A stretch of 64,000 nucleotides of DNA from Hylemonella gracilis (GTDB lineage: Bacteria; Pseudomonadota; Gammaproteobacteria; Burkholderiales; Burkholderiaceae_C): contig NZ_CP031395.1 of assembly GCF_004328645.1 (NCBI RefSeq), positions 955,501-1,019,500 of the forward strand. The letters are read 5' to 3'. The notes beneath the pieces were generated by a model. That model worked only from the letters and a program-made list of their open reading frames with translations. It had not been told where the DNA came from and searched no databases. Each line of letters starts with the position of its first letter. The stretch's first letter is position 1. The translations under genes were made by a program, and so were the position numbers. Positions 16,454-24,104 of the stretch are shown piece after piece.

Positions 16454-17614
16454 ATGCTGAGACTCGAACCACGTCCGCAGCCTTCCCAGTGGATGTCCTG
16501 GGTTTCGCCCCTGCTGGCCTTGGCCTTCACGGTGCTGCTGGCCAGCCTGCTGTTCATCGCGCTCGGCAAGGACCCGCTGGCCGGACTGGCGGTGTTTTTC
16601 GTCGAACCCTTGCGCGGCCTGCGTCCGGTCTCCGAGCTGTTGCTCAAGGCCACGCCGCTGATGCTCTGTGCATTGGGCCTGGCGGCCTGCTACCGCGCCA
16701 ACATCTGGAACATCGGTGCCGAGGGGCAGTTCCTGCTGGGCGCCATCACGGGCGGTGGGGTGGCGCTCTGGCTGACCATGCACAACCTGGGCAGCCAGAC
16801 CCTGATGCCCTTCCAGTCGCCCGAACCGCTGGGCCCGCGTGGCCTGTACGCGCCGGTGGTGTTGCTGGCGGGTGCCTTGGGTGGCGCGCTGTGGGCGGCC
16901 ATCGTCGCCTGGCTGCGCGACAAGTTCAACGCCAATGAAATCCTGGTCAGCCTGATGCTGGTCTACGTGGCGCAGCAGTTGCTGAACTATCTGGTCTTTG
17001 GTCCCTGGAAGGACCCGCAGGGCTACAACTTCCCGCAGACCAAGACCTTCGACATCTCGACCTGGCTGCCCGTGCTGCTGCCCTCCACGCGCTTGCATTG
17101 GGGGTTTATCGTGGCCGTGGTGGCGGTGCTGGCGTTCTGGCTCTTCCTGTCCAAGTCCTGGCGCGGTTACCAGTTGCAGGTAGGCGGTCTGGCGCCGGCC
17201 GCGGCCCGCTACGCAGGTTTTTCCAGCCGCAGCACGCTGTGGACAGCCTTGCTGCTGTCGGGGGCCATGGCGGGCCTGGCGGGTGCCATGGAGGTGGCGG
17301 GGCCGGTGCGGCAGCTGACGCCTCACCTGTCCACGGGCTACGGCTTCGCGGCCATCATCGGCTGCTTCGTCGGGCGCCTGCACCCGGTGGGCATCGTGTT
17401 TTCCAGCCTGTTGCTGTCCATGCTGCTGATTGGTGGTGAACTGTCGCAGTCGCGCCTGGGCCTGCCCAATGCGCTGACCAGCGTGTTCCAGGGCGCCTTG
17501 CTCTTCCTGCTGCTGGCTTGCGACACCTTGATCAACTACAGGGTTCGGTGGGCCGGGCGCCGTGGTGGCCAGAAGAAAGAGGCGAATGACGAATCGCGCG
17601 GAGCACAGGCATGA
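16454..17614 (+). CDS. Purine/nucleoside ABC transporter permease 1
   Basis: 386 residues with about ten hydrophobic helices, of the BPD_transp_2 (YufP/NupB) family: ANIWNIGAEGQFLLGAI near residues 80-96 and SGAMAGLAGAMEVAG near 275. It would form the membrane channel with the next gene's product. It begins 21 bases after the ATPase and ends overlapping the next start. The gene order (ATPase, permease, permease, binding protein) is that of characterised nucleoside or nucleobase importers; flanking xdhAB and deaminase genes point to purines. Confidence 0.9.
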   Translation: MLRLEPRPQPSQWMSWVSPLLALAFTVLLASLLFIALGKDPLAGLAVFFVEPLRGLRPVSELLLKATPLMLCALGLAACYRANIWNIGAEGQFLLGAITGGGVALWLTMHNLGSQTLMPFQSPEPLGPRGLYAPVVLLAGALGGALWAAIVAWLRDKFNANEILVSLMLVYVAQQLLNYLVFGPWKDPQGYNFPQTKTFDISTWLPVLLPSTRLHWGFIVAVVAVLAFWLFLSKSWRGYQLQVGGLAPAAARYAGFSSRSTLWTALLLSGAMAGLAGAMEVAGPVRQLTPHLSTGYGFAAIIGCFVGRLHPVGIVFSSLLLSMLLIGGELSQSRLGLPNALTSVFQGALLFLLLACDTLINYRVRWAGRRGGQKKEANDESRGAQA

Positions 17615-18531
17615 ACGAAACCGCATTGCTGATCGCTGCGGCGCTGGCCTCGGGCACGCCCCTGGTGCTGGCCGGGCTCGGTCTGCTGCTCAATGAAAAA
17701 GCCGGCGTGCTGAACCTGGGGGCCGAGGGCATGATGCTGGTGGCCGCCATCGCCGGTTTCGCCGCCGCCTTTCACACCGGCGAGGCGGCCGTGGGCTTTG
17801 TCGCGGGCGCCGCGGCCGGCGCGGGCATGGCGGCAGTGTTTGGCTTGCTGGTGATCTGGCTCAACACCAACCAGTACGCCACGGGTCTGGCGCTCAGCCT
17901 GTTCGGCACCGGCTTCTCCGCCTTCGTGGGCGTGAGCATGGTGGGCAAGAAGCTGGCTGACCAAACCCCGAACGCGGTGCCGCTGTTGGCGGACATTCCC
18001 TTCGTCGGCCCGGCCTTCTTCCAGTTGCACCCCATGGTCTACGCGGCCATGGCACTGGCGGCGGTGATGGCTTGGTTCCTCTACCGCAGCCGGACCGGCT
18101 TGGTGCTGCGTGCCGTGGGCGAATCGCCCGCCGCCGCGCACGCGCTGGGGTATCCGGTGCGGCGCATCCGTTTCATGGCGGTGCTGGTGGGTGGCGCGCT
18201 CTGCGGGGTGGCCGGGGCCTTTCTGTCCGTGGTTTACGCGCCGCTCTGGGTGCAGGGCCTGGTCGCGGGGCGGGGCTGGATCGCCCTGGCGCTCACCGCC
18301 TTCGCCACCTGGCGGCCCGCCCGCGTGTTGCTGGGGGCTTATCTCTTTGGCGGCGTGACCATGATGCAGTTCGCGCTGCAGAGCGCGGGCGTGCAGATTC
18401 CCAGCCAGTTGCTGGCCATGCTGCCCTACCTGGCCACCATCGTGGTGTTGGTGCTGATCTCGCGCAATCCGGTTTGGATCCGCGTCAACATGCCTGCCTC
18501 GCTGGGCAAGCCGTTCCATCCTGGTGGATGA
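17611..18531 (+). CDS. Purine/nucleoside ABC transporter permease 2
   Basis: 306 residues, eight to nine hydrophobic helices, the shorter BPD_transp_2 partner (YufQ/NupC-like): GVLNLGAEGMMLVAAIAGF near residues 31-49, GLVLRAVGESPAAAHALGY and GRGWIALALTAFATWRP. Its ATG overlaps the stop of permease 1 (ATGA), so the two halves of the channel are translationally coupled. Confidence 0.92.
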   Translation: MNETALLIAAALASGTPLVLAGLGLLLNEKAGVLNLGAEGMMLVAAIAGFAAAFHTGEAAVGFVAGAAAGAGMAAVFGLLVIWLNTNQYATGLALSLFGTGFSAFVGVSMVGKKLADQTPNAVPLLADIPFVGPAFFQLHPMVYAAMALAAVMAWFLYRSRTGLVLRAVGESPAAAHALGYPVRRIRFMAVLVGGALCGVAGAFLSVVYAPLWVQGLVAGRGWIALALTAFATWRPARVLLGAYLFGGVTMMQFALQSAGVQIPSQLLAMLPYLATIVVLVLISRNPVWIRVNMPASLGKPFHPGG

Positions 18532-18639
18532 ACCCCACCCCCGCGTCGACCATCCCCTCCGGGGTGTGCACGCGAGGGGCCGCTCGGCGCCGTCGTCAGG
18601 ATGGCCTCTTCTGTTTGATGTCCAGTCGCGCCATAATCC

Positions 18640-18655
18640 CGGCGTGGTTTTTGCT
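18640..18655 (+). promoter_or_regulatory. Second sigma-54-like site upstream of bmp
   Basis: CGGCGTGGTTTTTGCT has the GG-N10-GC spacing and a perfect TTGCT -12 element; three positions of the -24 element differ. Predicted start near 18666, 29 bases before the bmp ATG. Weaker than 14745 by itself, but it is the second such site in the same transport locus. Confidence 0.35.
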
Positions 18656-18694
18656 TGATTCCCTCATCCATTTTTCTCCTCAGAAGGAAGCACC

Positions 18695-19780
18695 ATGAAC
18701 AAACGTTCTCTTTTCAAGGCGGGTCTGGCCGCCGCGGCGCTGGCCGCGTTCAGCCTGACGGCTTTTGCCGCCGAGCCGCTCAAGGCGGCCTGGGTCTATG
18801 TGGGCCCGGTGGGTGATGCCGGCTGGACCTACGCGCACGATCTCGGCCGCAAGGCGGTCGAGAAGAAGTTCGGCGCCAAGGTCAAGACCACTTACGTCGA
18901 GAACGTGCCTGAAGGCGCGGATGCTGAGCGCGTGATCCGTGACCTGGCCGCGCAAGGCAACAAGATCATCTTCGCGACCTCCTTCGGCTTCATGGAGCCC
19001 ATGCTGCGCGTGGCCCAGGAATTCCCGGACGTGAAGTTCGAGCATGCCACCGGCTACAAGACCGCGCCCAATATGCGCATCTATGACGCCTCCTTCTACC
19101 AGGACACCTATATGGCCGGCATCATTGCCGCCCAGATGAGCAAGACGGGCACGCTGGGCTTTGTCGGCTCCTTCCCGATTCCCGAAGTGCTGCGCAATAT
19201 CAACGGCTTCACGCTGGGCGCGCAGACCGTCAACCCCAACATCAAGGTCAAGGTCGTCTGGGTGAACACCTGGTTCGATCCGCCGAAGGAAAGCGAAGCC
19301 GCGCAAAGCCTGATCAACGCCGGTGCCGATGTGCTGCTGCAGAACACCGACTCCTCGGCCGTGCTGCAGACCGCCGAGAAGAATGGCAAGTACGCCTTCG
19401 GCTGGGACAGCGACATGAGCGCCTTCGCCAAGAAGGCCCACCTGGGTTCGGCCATCGCCAACTGGGGTCCGTACTACGAACGCGCCATCGGCGACATGCT
19501 CAACGGCACCTGGAAGACCACCCGCACCGTCCTGGGCGTGCCTGATGGCGTGAACGATCTGATCAAAATCTCGCCCGCCGTGCCTGCCGCCACCAAGGCC
19601 CAGGTCGAGAAAGTCAAGGCTGGCCTGAAGGCCGGCAAGTTCGAAGTCTTCACCGGCCCCATCGTGACCAACGAGGGCAAGGAAGTCCTGGCCAAGGGCA
19701 AGACCGCCGACCAGGCCTGGAAGGACGGCGTGAACTTCTACGTCAAGGGCGTGGAAGGCAAGATTCCTTCGGGCAACTGA
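18695..19780 (+). CDS. BMP-family substrate-binding protein (purine/nucleoside)
   Basis: 361 residues. Sec signal peptide (MNKRSLFKAG then a hydrophobic run ending AFA at residue 25) and a mature BMP/PnrA-like domain (AAWVYVGPVGDAGWTYAH, NKIIFATSFGFMEPM, FVGSFPIPEVLRNINGFTLG). An AAGGA lies 7 bases upstream of the ATG. It is cleaved by signal peptidase I rather than lipid-modified, as expected for a free periplasmic binder. It likely delivers nucleobases or nucleosides to the permeases encoded just upstream. A paralogue lies at 35380. Confidence 0.92.
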   Translation: MNKRSLFKAGLAAAALAAFSLTAFAAEPLKAAWVYVGPVGDAGWTYAHDLGRKAVEKKFGAKVKTTYVENVPEGADAERVIRDLAAQGNKIIFATSFGFMEPMLRVAQEFPDVKFEHATGYKTAPNMRIYDASFYQDTYMAGIIAAQMSKTGTLGFVGSFPIPEVLRNINGFTLGAQTVNPNIKVKVVWVNTWFDPPKESEAAQSLINAGADVLLQNTDSSAVLQTAEKNGKYAFGWDSDMSAFAKKAHLGSAIANWGPYYERAIGDMLNGTWKTTRTVLGVPDGVNDLIKISPAVPAATKAQVEKVKAGLKAGKFEVFTGPIVTNEGKEVLAKGKTADQAWKDGVNFYVKGVEGKIPSGN

Positions 19781-19801
19781 TCTTCTTCGTTTCTCCCCAC
19801 T

Positions 19802-19837
19802 CGGGCAGCCAGCGAGCCTGGTTGCCCGTTTTTCTTT
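19802..19837 (+). terminator. Rho-independent terminator after bmp
   Basis: An 11-base-pair stem (CGGGCAGCCAG with CTGGTTGCCCG, one G-T pair) with a CGAGC loop at 19802-19828 is followed by TTTTTCTTT. It should end the transporter transcript. Unusually, the Rieske gene starts only four bases after the T-run. Confidence 0.85.
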
Positions 19838-19841
19838 CACC

Positions 19842-20852
19842 ATGATCGAACGCGCTTTTTTCCATCCCGTCGCCCTGAGCCGTGACCTGCTCGCTCAGCC
19901 CTTGCCGGTGCGCCTGCTCGGCGAAGACCTGGTGCTCTGGCGCGACGCAACCGGACAGGCCCGCGTCTTCACCGATCGCTGTCCGCACCGCGGTGCCGCG
20001 CTGTCCATGGGACGGGTGGTGGATGGTGCGCTCGAATGCCCCTACCATGGCTGGCGCTTCGAACCGCAAGGACGCTGCATCGCCATTCCGGCCGTGCCGG
20101 GCTTCGTCCCGCCCGAAGGGCATCGGGCCTGCGCTCACCAGGTGTATGAAGCCTACGGCTTGCTTTGGGTCTGCCTGAACCCGGCCGATGCGGCCACGCA
20201 GGCCCAGGTGCCCGTGCCGCTGCCGGCCTTTGCCGCCGAGCATGACACGAACCTGCGCAAAGTCAGCTCCGGCCCCTACGAGGTGCAGACCAGTGCGCCG
20301 CGCATCGTCGAGAACTTCCTGGACATGTCGCACTTCGGCTTTGTCCACACGGGCTGGCTGGGGGCGCGCGACCACACTGCGATGCAGCCGTACAAGGTTG
20401 AGAAGACGCCCACGGGCATCTTCGTCTCGGATTGCTATGCCTGGCAGCCACAGTCCAGTGTGCACGCCCAGGGCGGCGCGATGGTGGAGTACACCTACGA
20501 GGTGGCCGGGCCCTACCATTGCGTGCTGACCAAGGTGCCCGAGGCCGGGGCGGTGAAGCTGGCCAATTTCCGCGAGTCCATTGCGCTCTTCGTCTGTCCG
20601 GTTGAGCCCGAGCGCAGCCGCGTGTGGATCCGCATGGCGATGAACCACAGCGATGACCCGGACCAGACGCTGATCGACTTCCAGAACACCATCTTCGGGC
20701 AAGACCAGCCCGTGCTGGAATCGCAGCGCCCCAAGCTGCTGCCCATCGGCGAACAGGCGCCCGTGAAGGAGGTGCACAGCGCGGCCGATCTGGCTTCGTC
20801 CCACTACCGCCGATACCTGCGCGAATTGGGCGTGCGTTTCGGGACCTGCTGA
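19842..20852 (+). CDS. Rieske non-heme iron oxygenase, alpha-subunit type
   Basis: 336 residues. Rieske [2Fe-2S] site C47-P-H49 and C66-P-Y-H69, then the mononuclear iron site with bridging D161 and ligands H164 and H169 in NFLDMSHFGFVHTG. Length and layout match single-component-alpha oxygenases such as VanA, dicamba O-demethylase and the NdmA/NdmB methylxanthine N-demethylases. No reductase gene is adjacent. Location between a purine transporter and adenine deaminase makes a purine-related substrate plausible (inference). It starts four bases after a terminator and has no ribosome-binding site, so its expression mode is unclear; no alternative upstream start exists. Confidence 0.88.
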   Translation: MIERAFFHPVALSRDLLAQPLPVRLLGEDLVLWRDATGQARVFTDRCPHRGAALSMGRVVDGALECPYHGWRFEPQGRCIAIPAVPGFVPPEGHRACAHQVYEAYGLLWVCLNPADAATQAQVPVPLPAFAAEHDTNLRKVSSGPYEVQTSAPRIVENFLDMSHFGFVHTGWLGARDHTAMQPYKVEKTPTGIFVSDCYAWQPQSSVHAQGGAMVEYTYEVAGPYHCVLTKVPEAGAVKLANFRESIALFVCPVEPERSRVWIRMAMNHSDDPDQTLIDFQNTIFGQDQPVLESQRPKLLPIGEQAPVKEVHSAADLASSHYRRYLRELGVRFGTC

Positions 20853-20907
20853 TGCGCGGCGTGCCAACGTGCATGCAGCCCATGACTCTGAGACTGAACG
20901 GGAACCG

Positions 20908-21960
20908 ATGATGACGACCAGCAACTTCTCCGCCATTCCCGCCGACCGCTTGCCCGACCTGTTGCGGGGCATGCCCAAGGCCGAGCTGCACATGCACATC
21001 GAAGGCTCGCTGGAGCCGGAACTGATCTTCCAGCTCGCGCAACGCAACGGTGTGTCGATTCCCTATGCGAGCGTCGAGGACCTGCGCCGTGCCTATGCCT
21101 TCACCGATCTCCAGAGTTTCCTGGACATCTATTACGCGGGTGCCAGCGTGCTGCTGCAAGAGCAGGACTTCTATGACATGGCCTGGGCCTACTTCGAGCG
21201 CGCCGCGGCGGACCGGGTGACGCGTGCCGAACTCTTCTTCGACCCGCAGACCCACACCGCGCGCGGTGTGCCCATGGCCACCGTCATCAACGGCCTGCAC
21301 CGCGCCTGCATCGATGCGCAGCAGAAGCTTGGCATCAGCGCCGCGCTCATCCTCTGCTTCCTGCGCCACCTGAGCGAGGAGGATGGCCTGGCGACGCTGG
21401 AAGCCGCGTTGCCTCATCGCGACCAGTTCATCGGCGTGGGGCTGGATAGCAGCGAGGTCGGCCATCCGCCAGAAAAATTCACCCGCCTGTTCGCGCGTTG
21501 CCGTGACCTGGGCCTGCGCATCGTGGCCCACGCGGGCGAGGAAGGGCCGCCGGCCTATGTCTGGGGCGCACTGGACCTGCTGGGGGCCGAGCGCATCGAC
21601 CACGGTGTGCAATCGGTCAAGGATCCCGTGCTCATGCAACGACTTGCGCGGGACCGCGTGCCCCTGACGGTCTGCCCCCTGTCCAACCTCAAGCTGTGCG
21701 TTTTCCCCACACTGGCCGAGCACAACCTCGTGGCTTTGCTGGACGCGGGCCTGGTGGCCACCGTCAATTCCGATGACCCTGCCTACTTCGGCGGTTACGT
21801 CAACGAGAACTACCTGCAGATCTTCGCGGCCTTGCCCGCCTTGAATGCGGGGCATGCCTACACCTTGGCGCGCAACAGCTTCGAGGGCAGTTTCATGGAC
21901 GAGGCCGCCAAGCAGCGTGAGCTGGCGCGCTTGGACGCGTATTTCGCCGCGTTTGCGTGA
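20908..21960 (+). CDS. Adenine deaminase (adenosine deaminase superfamily)
   Basis: 350 residues. Zinc ligands H28 and H30 in AELHMHIEGSLEPEL, the catalytic AHAGEEGPP segment and the C-terminal metal Asp in ATVNSDDPAYFGGY. The combination EGSLEPEL plus SDDPAYFGGY is that of the fungal/bacterial adenine deaminases (Aah1 type, EC 3.5.4.2), as opposed to true adenosine deaminases. It would convert adenine to hypoxanthine, which XdhAB then oxidises. ATG at 20908 (or the next codon) is chosen; the frame continues upstream without support. It lies 55 bases after the Rieske gene on the same strand. Confidence 0.87.
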   Translation: MMTTSNFSAIPADRLPDLLRGMPKAELHMHIEGSLEPELIFQLAQRNGVSIPYASVEDLRRAYAFTDLQSFLDIYYAGASVLLQEQDFYDMAWAYFERAAADRVTRAELFFDPQTHTARGVPMATVINGLHRACIDAQQKLGISAALILCFLRHLSEEDGLATLEAALPHRDQFIGVGLDSSEVGHPPEKFTRLFARCRDLGLRIVAHAGEEGPPAYVWGALDLLGAERIDHGVQSVKDPVLMQRLARDRVPLTVCPLSNLKLCVFPTLAEHNLVALLDAGLVATVNSDDPAYFGGYVNENYLQIFAALPALNAGHAYTLARNSFEGSFMDEAAKQRELARLDAYFAAFA

Positions 21961-22002
21961 CAGCTTCGGGCCGTCGTTTCCTGTTCATGCTGTGGCCCAT
22001 CT

Positions 22003-22019
22003 TGCGGGCCATGCCCGCA
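22003..22019. terminator. GC hairpin between convergent genes
   Basis: TGCGGGC-CAT-GCCCGCA, a 7-base-pair stem with a 3-base loop, lies between the stop codons of adenine deaminase and the ferritin-like gene. No T-run follows on either strand, so any terminator role is weak. Confidence 0.35.
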
Positions 22020-22029
22020 CCGTTCCCGA

Positions 22030-23250
22030 TCACATGAAGTTGCGCGTGTGCAGCGCCGCGAGCCGCTCGGCCTGCTCGCGCGCGAAGCCCAGCCGCACCA
22101 GCTTGGCGTAACGGCCGTCCGCCATGTCGCGCATCAGCCGCTGCACGCGCGTGTAACCGCGCGCGACGGCCGTGGGGGTGAGCGCACCCGCGGCGACCAG
22201 GATGAGTGCGTCGAAGACTTCCTCGTTCAGACCGGACGTTCCGGCCAAGGCGTCGTGGCGCTGTTCCACGGCGCGCGCGAGGCGGTGCTGGAAATCGGGC
22301 TCCTGCGCTAGCCGGTAGAGCAGGTGCGACATGCCCAGCGCGACATGGCGCGCTTCGTCGCGCGCGGCGAGGCGGCAGATCTGACGTGTCAGCGGATCGG
22401 GGCCCTCGTTCTGAAGGAACTGCAGCAGATTGACGAAGCTGCCTTCACCCAGCACCGAGAGCAGGAAAGACGCGACCGAGAAATCCGGCTCGTCGAGCAG
22501 GCTCTTGAGCGAGGCCTGCCCGCCCGCCGTGGAGAGCGCGGGCTCGCGCCCGTGGCGGCGAATGCGGCGCGTGAACACGTCGATGTGCCGCGCCTCGTCG
22601 GCCACCTGGATCGCCAGCGCGGCCTGCAGTTCGCGGTAGTGTGGATGCAGCTGACCGAGAAAGCGCGCGGGCACGAGCAGCGCGGCGTTTTCGTTCTCGA
22701 TCATGTAGGTCATGACCTGAACGACGGCGTCCTCGATCACCTCGGGCAGCGCGGGCGTCTCGTGCCAGTCGATGGCCGTGTCGGCGTTCCATTGCGCGGC
22801 CACGGCCTGGGCGTACAGGTCGGCGGCGCTGTCCGTCCAGGCGTCGCGCTTCTCGCGCAGGCGGAATTCGAAATCGGGCGAGCCGGCCTCGACGCGCGCG
22901 CCGCGCGCGGCCAGGCCCCAGCCAGGGCTCGCTTGCGTGGCCACGGCGTCAGGCGCGCGCGGGTCGCTGCGGCCAGTGTCGGCGGCGCCGCGCCAGCGGC
23001 CGCTCTGCGCGCTGCCGCGCGTCACGCAGGCCAGGGTGCGGGTTTCGTCCTCCCAGGCCAGCGCATGGCCTTGGCCACGGCACCAGTCGCTCAGCTGCAC
23101 CTGCCAGCCGGGGGAACGGCCCGCGACACGCAGCGCGCCGCCTTCCGGCACGGTAGCCAACGCGTGCTTGACCAGCAGGTGCGCGCCCGCGTCGAAGCCC
23201 AGGGCCTCAATATCGATAGTCGGCGGCGGTGATGCGGCCTTGTTCGTCAT
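22030..23250 (-). CDS. TusA-like/ferritin-like di-iron fusion protein
   Basis: 406 residues. Residues 13-70 resemble a TusA/SirA sulfur-carrier domain (IDIEALGFDAGAHLLVKHAL, then GGALRVAGRSPGWQVQLSDW) but lack the CPxP cysteine. After a linker comes a helical ferritin-like domain with paired Glu/His motifs: MIENENAALLV, VADEARHIDVF, VLGEGSFVNLL and AARDEARHVALG, as expected for a di-iron oxygenase or oxidase of the AurF/ribonucleotide-reductase-like group. The start has GAGGAAGG just upstream and overlaps the preceding gene by 44 bases. Third gene of an unassigned operon (25220 to 22030). Function unknown; a soluble di-iron oxidation is likely. Confidence 0.75.
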   Translation of the reverse strand: MTNKAASPPPTIDIEALGFDAGAHLLVKHALATVPEGGALRVAGRSPGWQVQLSDWCRGQGHALAWEDETRTLACVTRGSAQSGRWRGAADTGRSDPRAPDAVATQASPGWGLAARGARVEAGSPDFEFRLREKRDAWTDSAADLYAQAVAAQWNADTAIDWHETPALPEVIEDAVVQVMTYMIENENAALLVPARFLGQLHPHYRELQAALAIQVADEARHIDVFTRRIRRHGREPALSTAGGQASLKSLLDEPDFSVASFLLSVLGEGSFVNLLQFLQNEGPDPLTRQICRLAARDEARHVALGMSHLLYRLAQEPDFQHRLARAVEQRHDALAGTSGLNEEVFDALILVAAGALTPTAVARGYTRVQRLMRDMADGRYAKLVRLGFAREQAERLAALHTRNFM

Positions 23251-24073
23251 AAAAGCCTTCCTCTGTGGCGGCGCGTTCGAGCCGCGCGTAGCCGCTGGCG
23301 CGGCCGGGCCGCCAGGCCTTGAGCCCTTCCAGCTCTAGCAGCGGACGGGTCCGCGCATCGTTCCAGTCCATGCCGAGCAGGATCTCGCCGAAATGCCGCG
23401 CGACCTGCGCATCGACGCCAGGGCTGACGGTCATGTTGCAGTGGTCGAACGCGCCCGTGCTCGCGAGGATGCGCGTGGCGCCGGCGGACAGCGTGCCTTC
23501 ATGGGCGAAGGCGCGGTGGTTGCCCGCGATCATCCACGCCGCGTCGATCTCACCCTTCATCAAGGCCTGGGCCGCGTCGCGTTCGCCGCCGATGTGGTCG
23601 CCGTGCTTGCCACCCAGCACGTCGAAGCGGCGCGCGGTGTAGTCGTGCCCGGCCACCAGACCGGCTTCATGGCGCAGGTGGTCAAGCGGAATCAGCGTCG
23701 CCTGCGGCGAATCCACCGCGCCGAAGCCGATCGTCCTGCCGCGCAGGTCCGCCGGGTTTTGCGTGGGGCTGTCGCTACGCACGACCAGCACGGAATGCAG
23801 ATCGATGTCGCTGTCGCGCATGGCCAGGGCCTGCACGTGCTCGCCGCGCGCGCGGGCCATGCGATCGGCGCGCACCCAGGCCAGCGGTGAGTTCCAGGCG
23901 AACGCGATGTCTCCCTTGAACTGGGCTTCGACTTGCGTTTCGTAGTTGGAATAGAGGATGTAGTCGAAGGCGTAACCACGTTCGGCGAAATAGGCTTTGA
24001 AGCCTTCCCAGATCGTGACGACCTTGGGCGCGTAGGCGACGGCGCCAAGCAGCGGAATGTGCGATGAAGGCAT
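23207..24073 (-). CDS. PhnD/SsuA-like binding protein without signal peptide
   Basis: 288 residues. Periplasmic-binding-protein type II fold of the PhnD family: LLGAVAYAPKVVTIWEGFK at the N-terminus, VEAQFKGDIAFAWNSPLAW, LVVRSDSPTQNPADLRGRTI, and DAAQALMKGEIDAAWMIAGN. It starts directly at the first beta strand with no export signal, and AGGAG lies 6 bases upstream of the ATG, so the start is well supported. It is therefore probably cytoplasmic: a ligand-sensing or enzymatic relative instead of a transporter component. No permease or ATPase is encoded nearby. Middle gene of the ACAD-PhnD-ferritin operon. Confidence 0.78.
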   Translation of the reverse strand: MPSSHIPLLGAVAYAPKVVTIWEGFKAYFAERGYAFDYILYSNYETQVEAQFKGDIAFAWNSPLAWVRADRMARARGEHVQALAMRDSDIDLHSVLVVRSDSPTQNPADLRGRTIGFGAVDSPQATLIPLDHLRHEAGLVAGHDYTARRFDVLGGKHGDHIGGERDAAQALMKGEIDAAWMIAGNHRAFAHEGTLSAGATRILASTGAFDHCNMTVSPGVDAQVARHFGEILLGMDWNDARTRPLLELEGLKAWRPGRASGYARLERAATEEGFYDEQGRITAADYRY

Positions 24074-24104
24074 GCGTGCTCCTGTTGGGTTCTGTCATGC
24101 GGCC

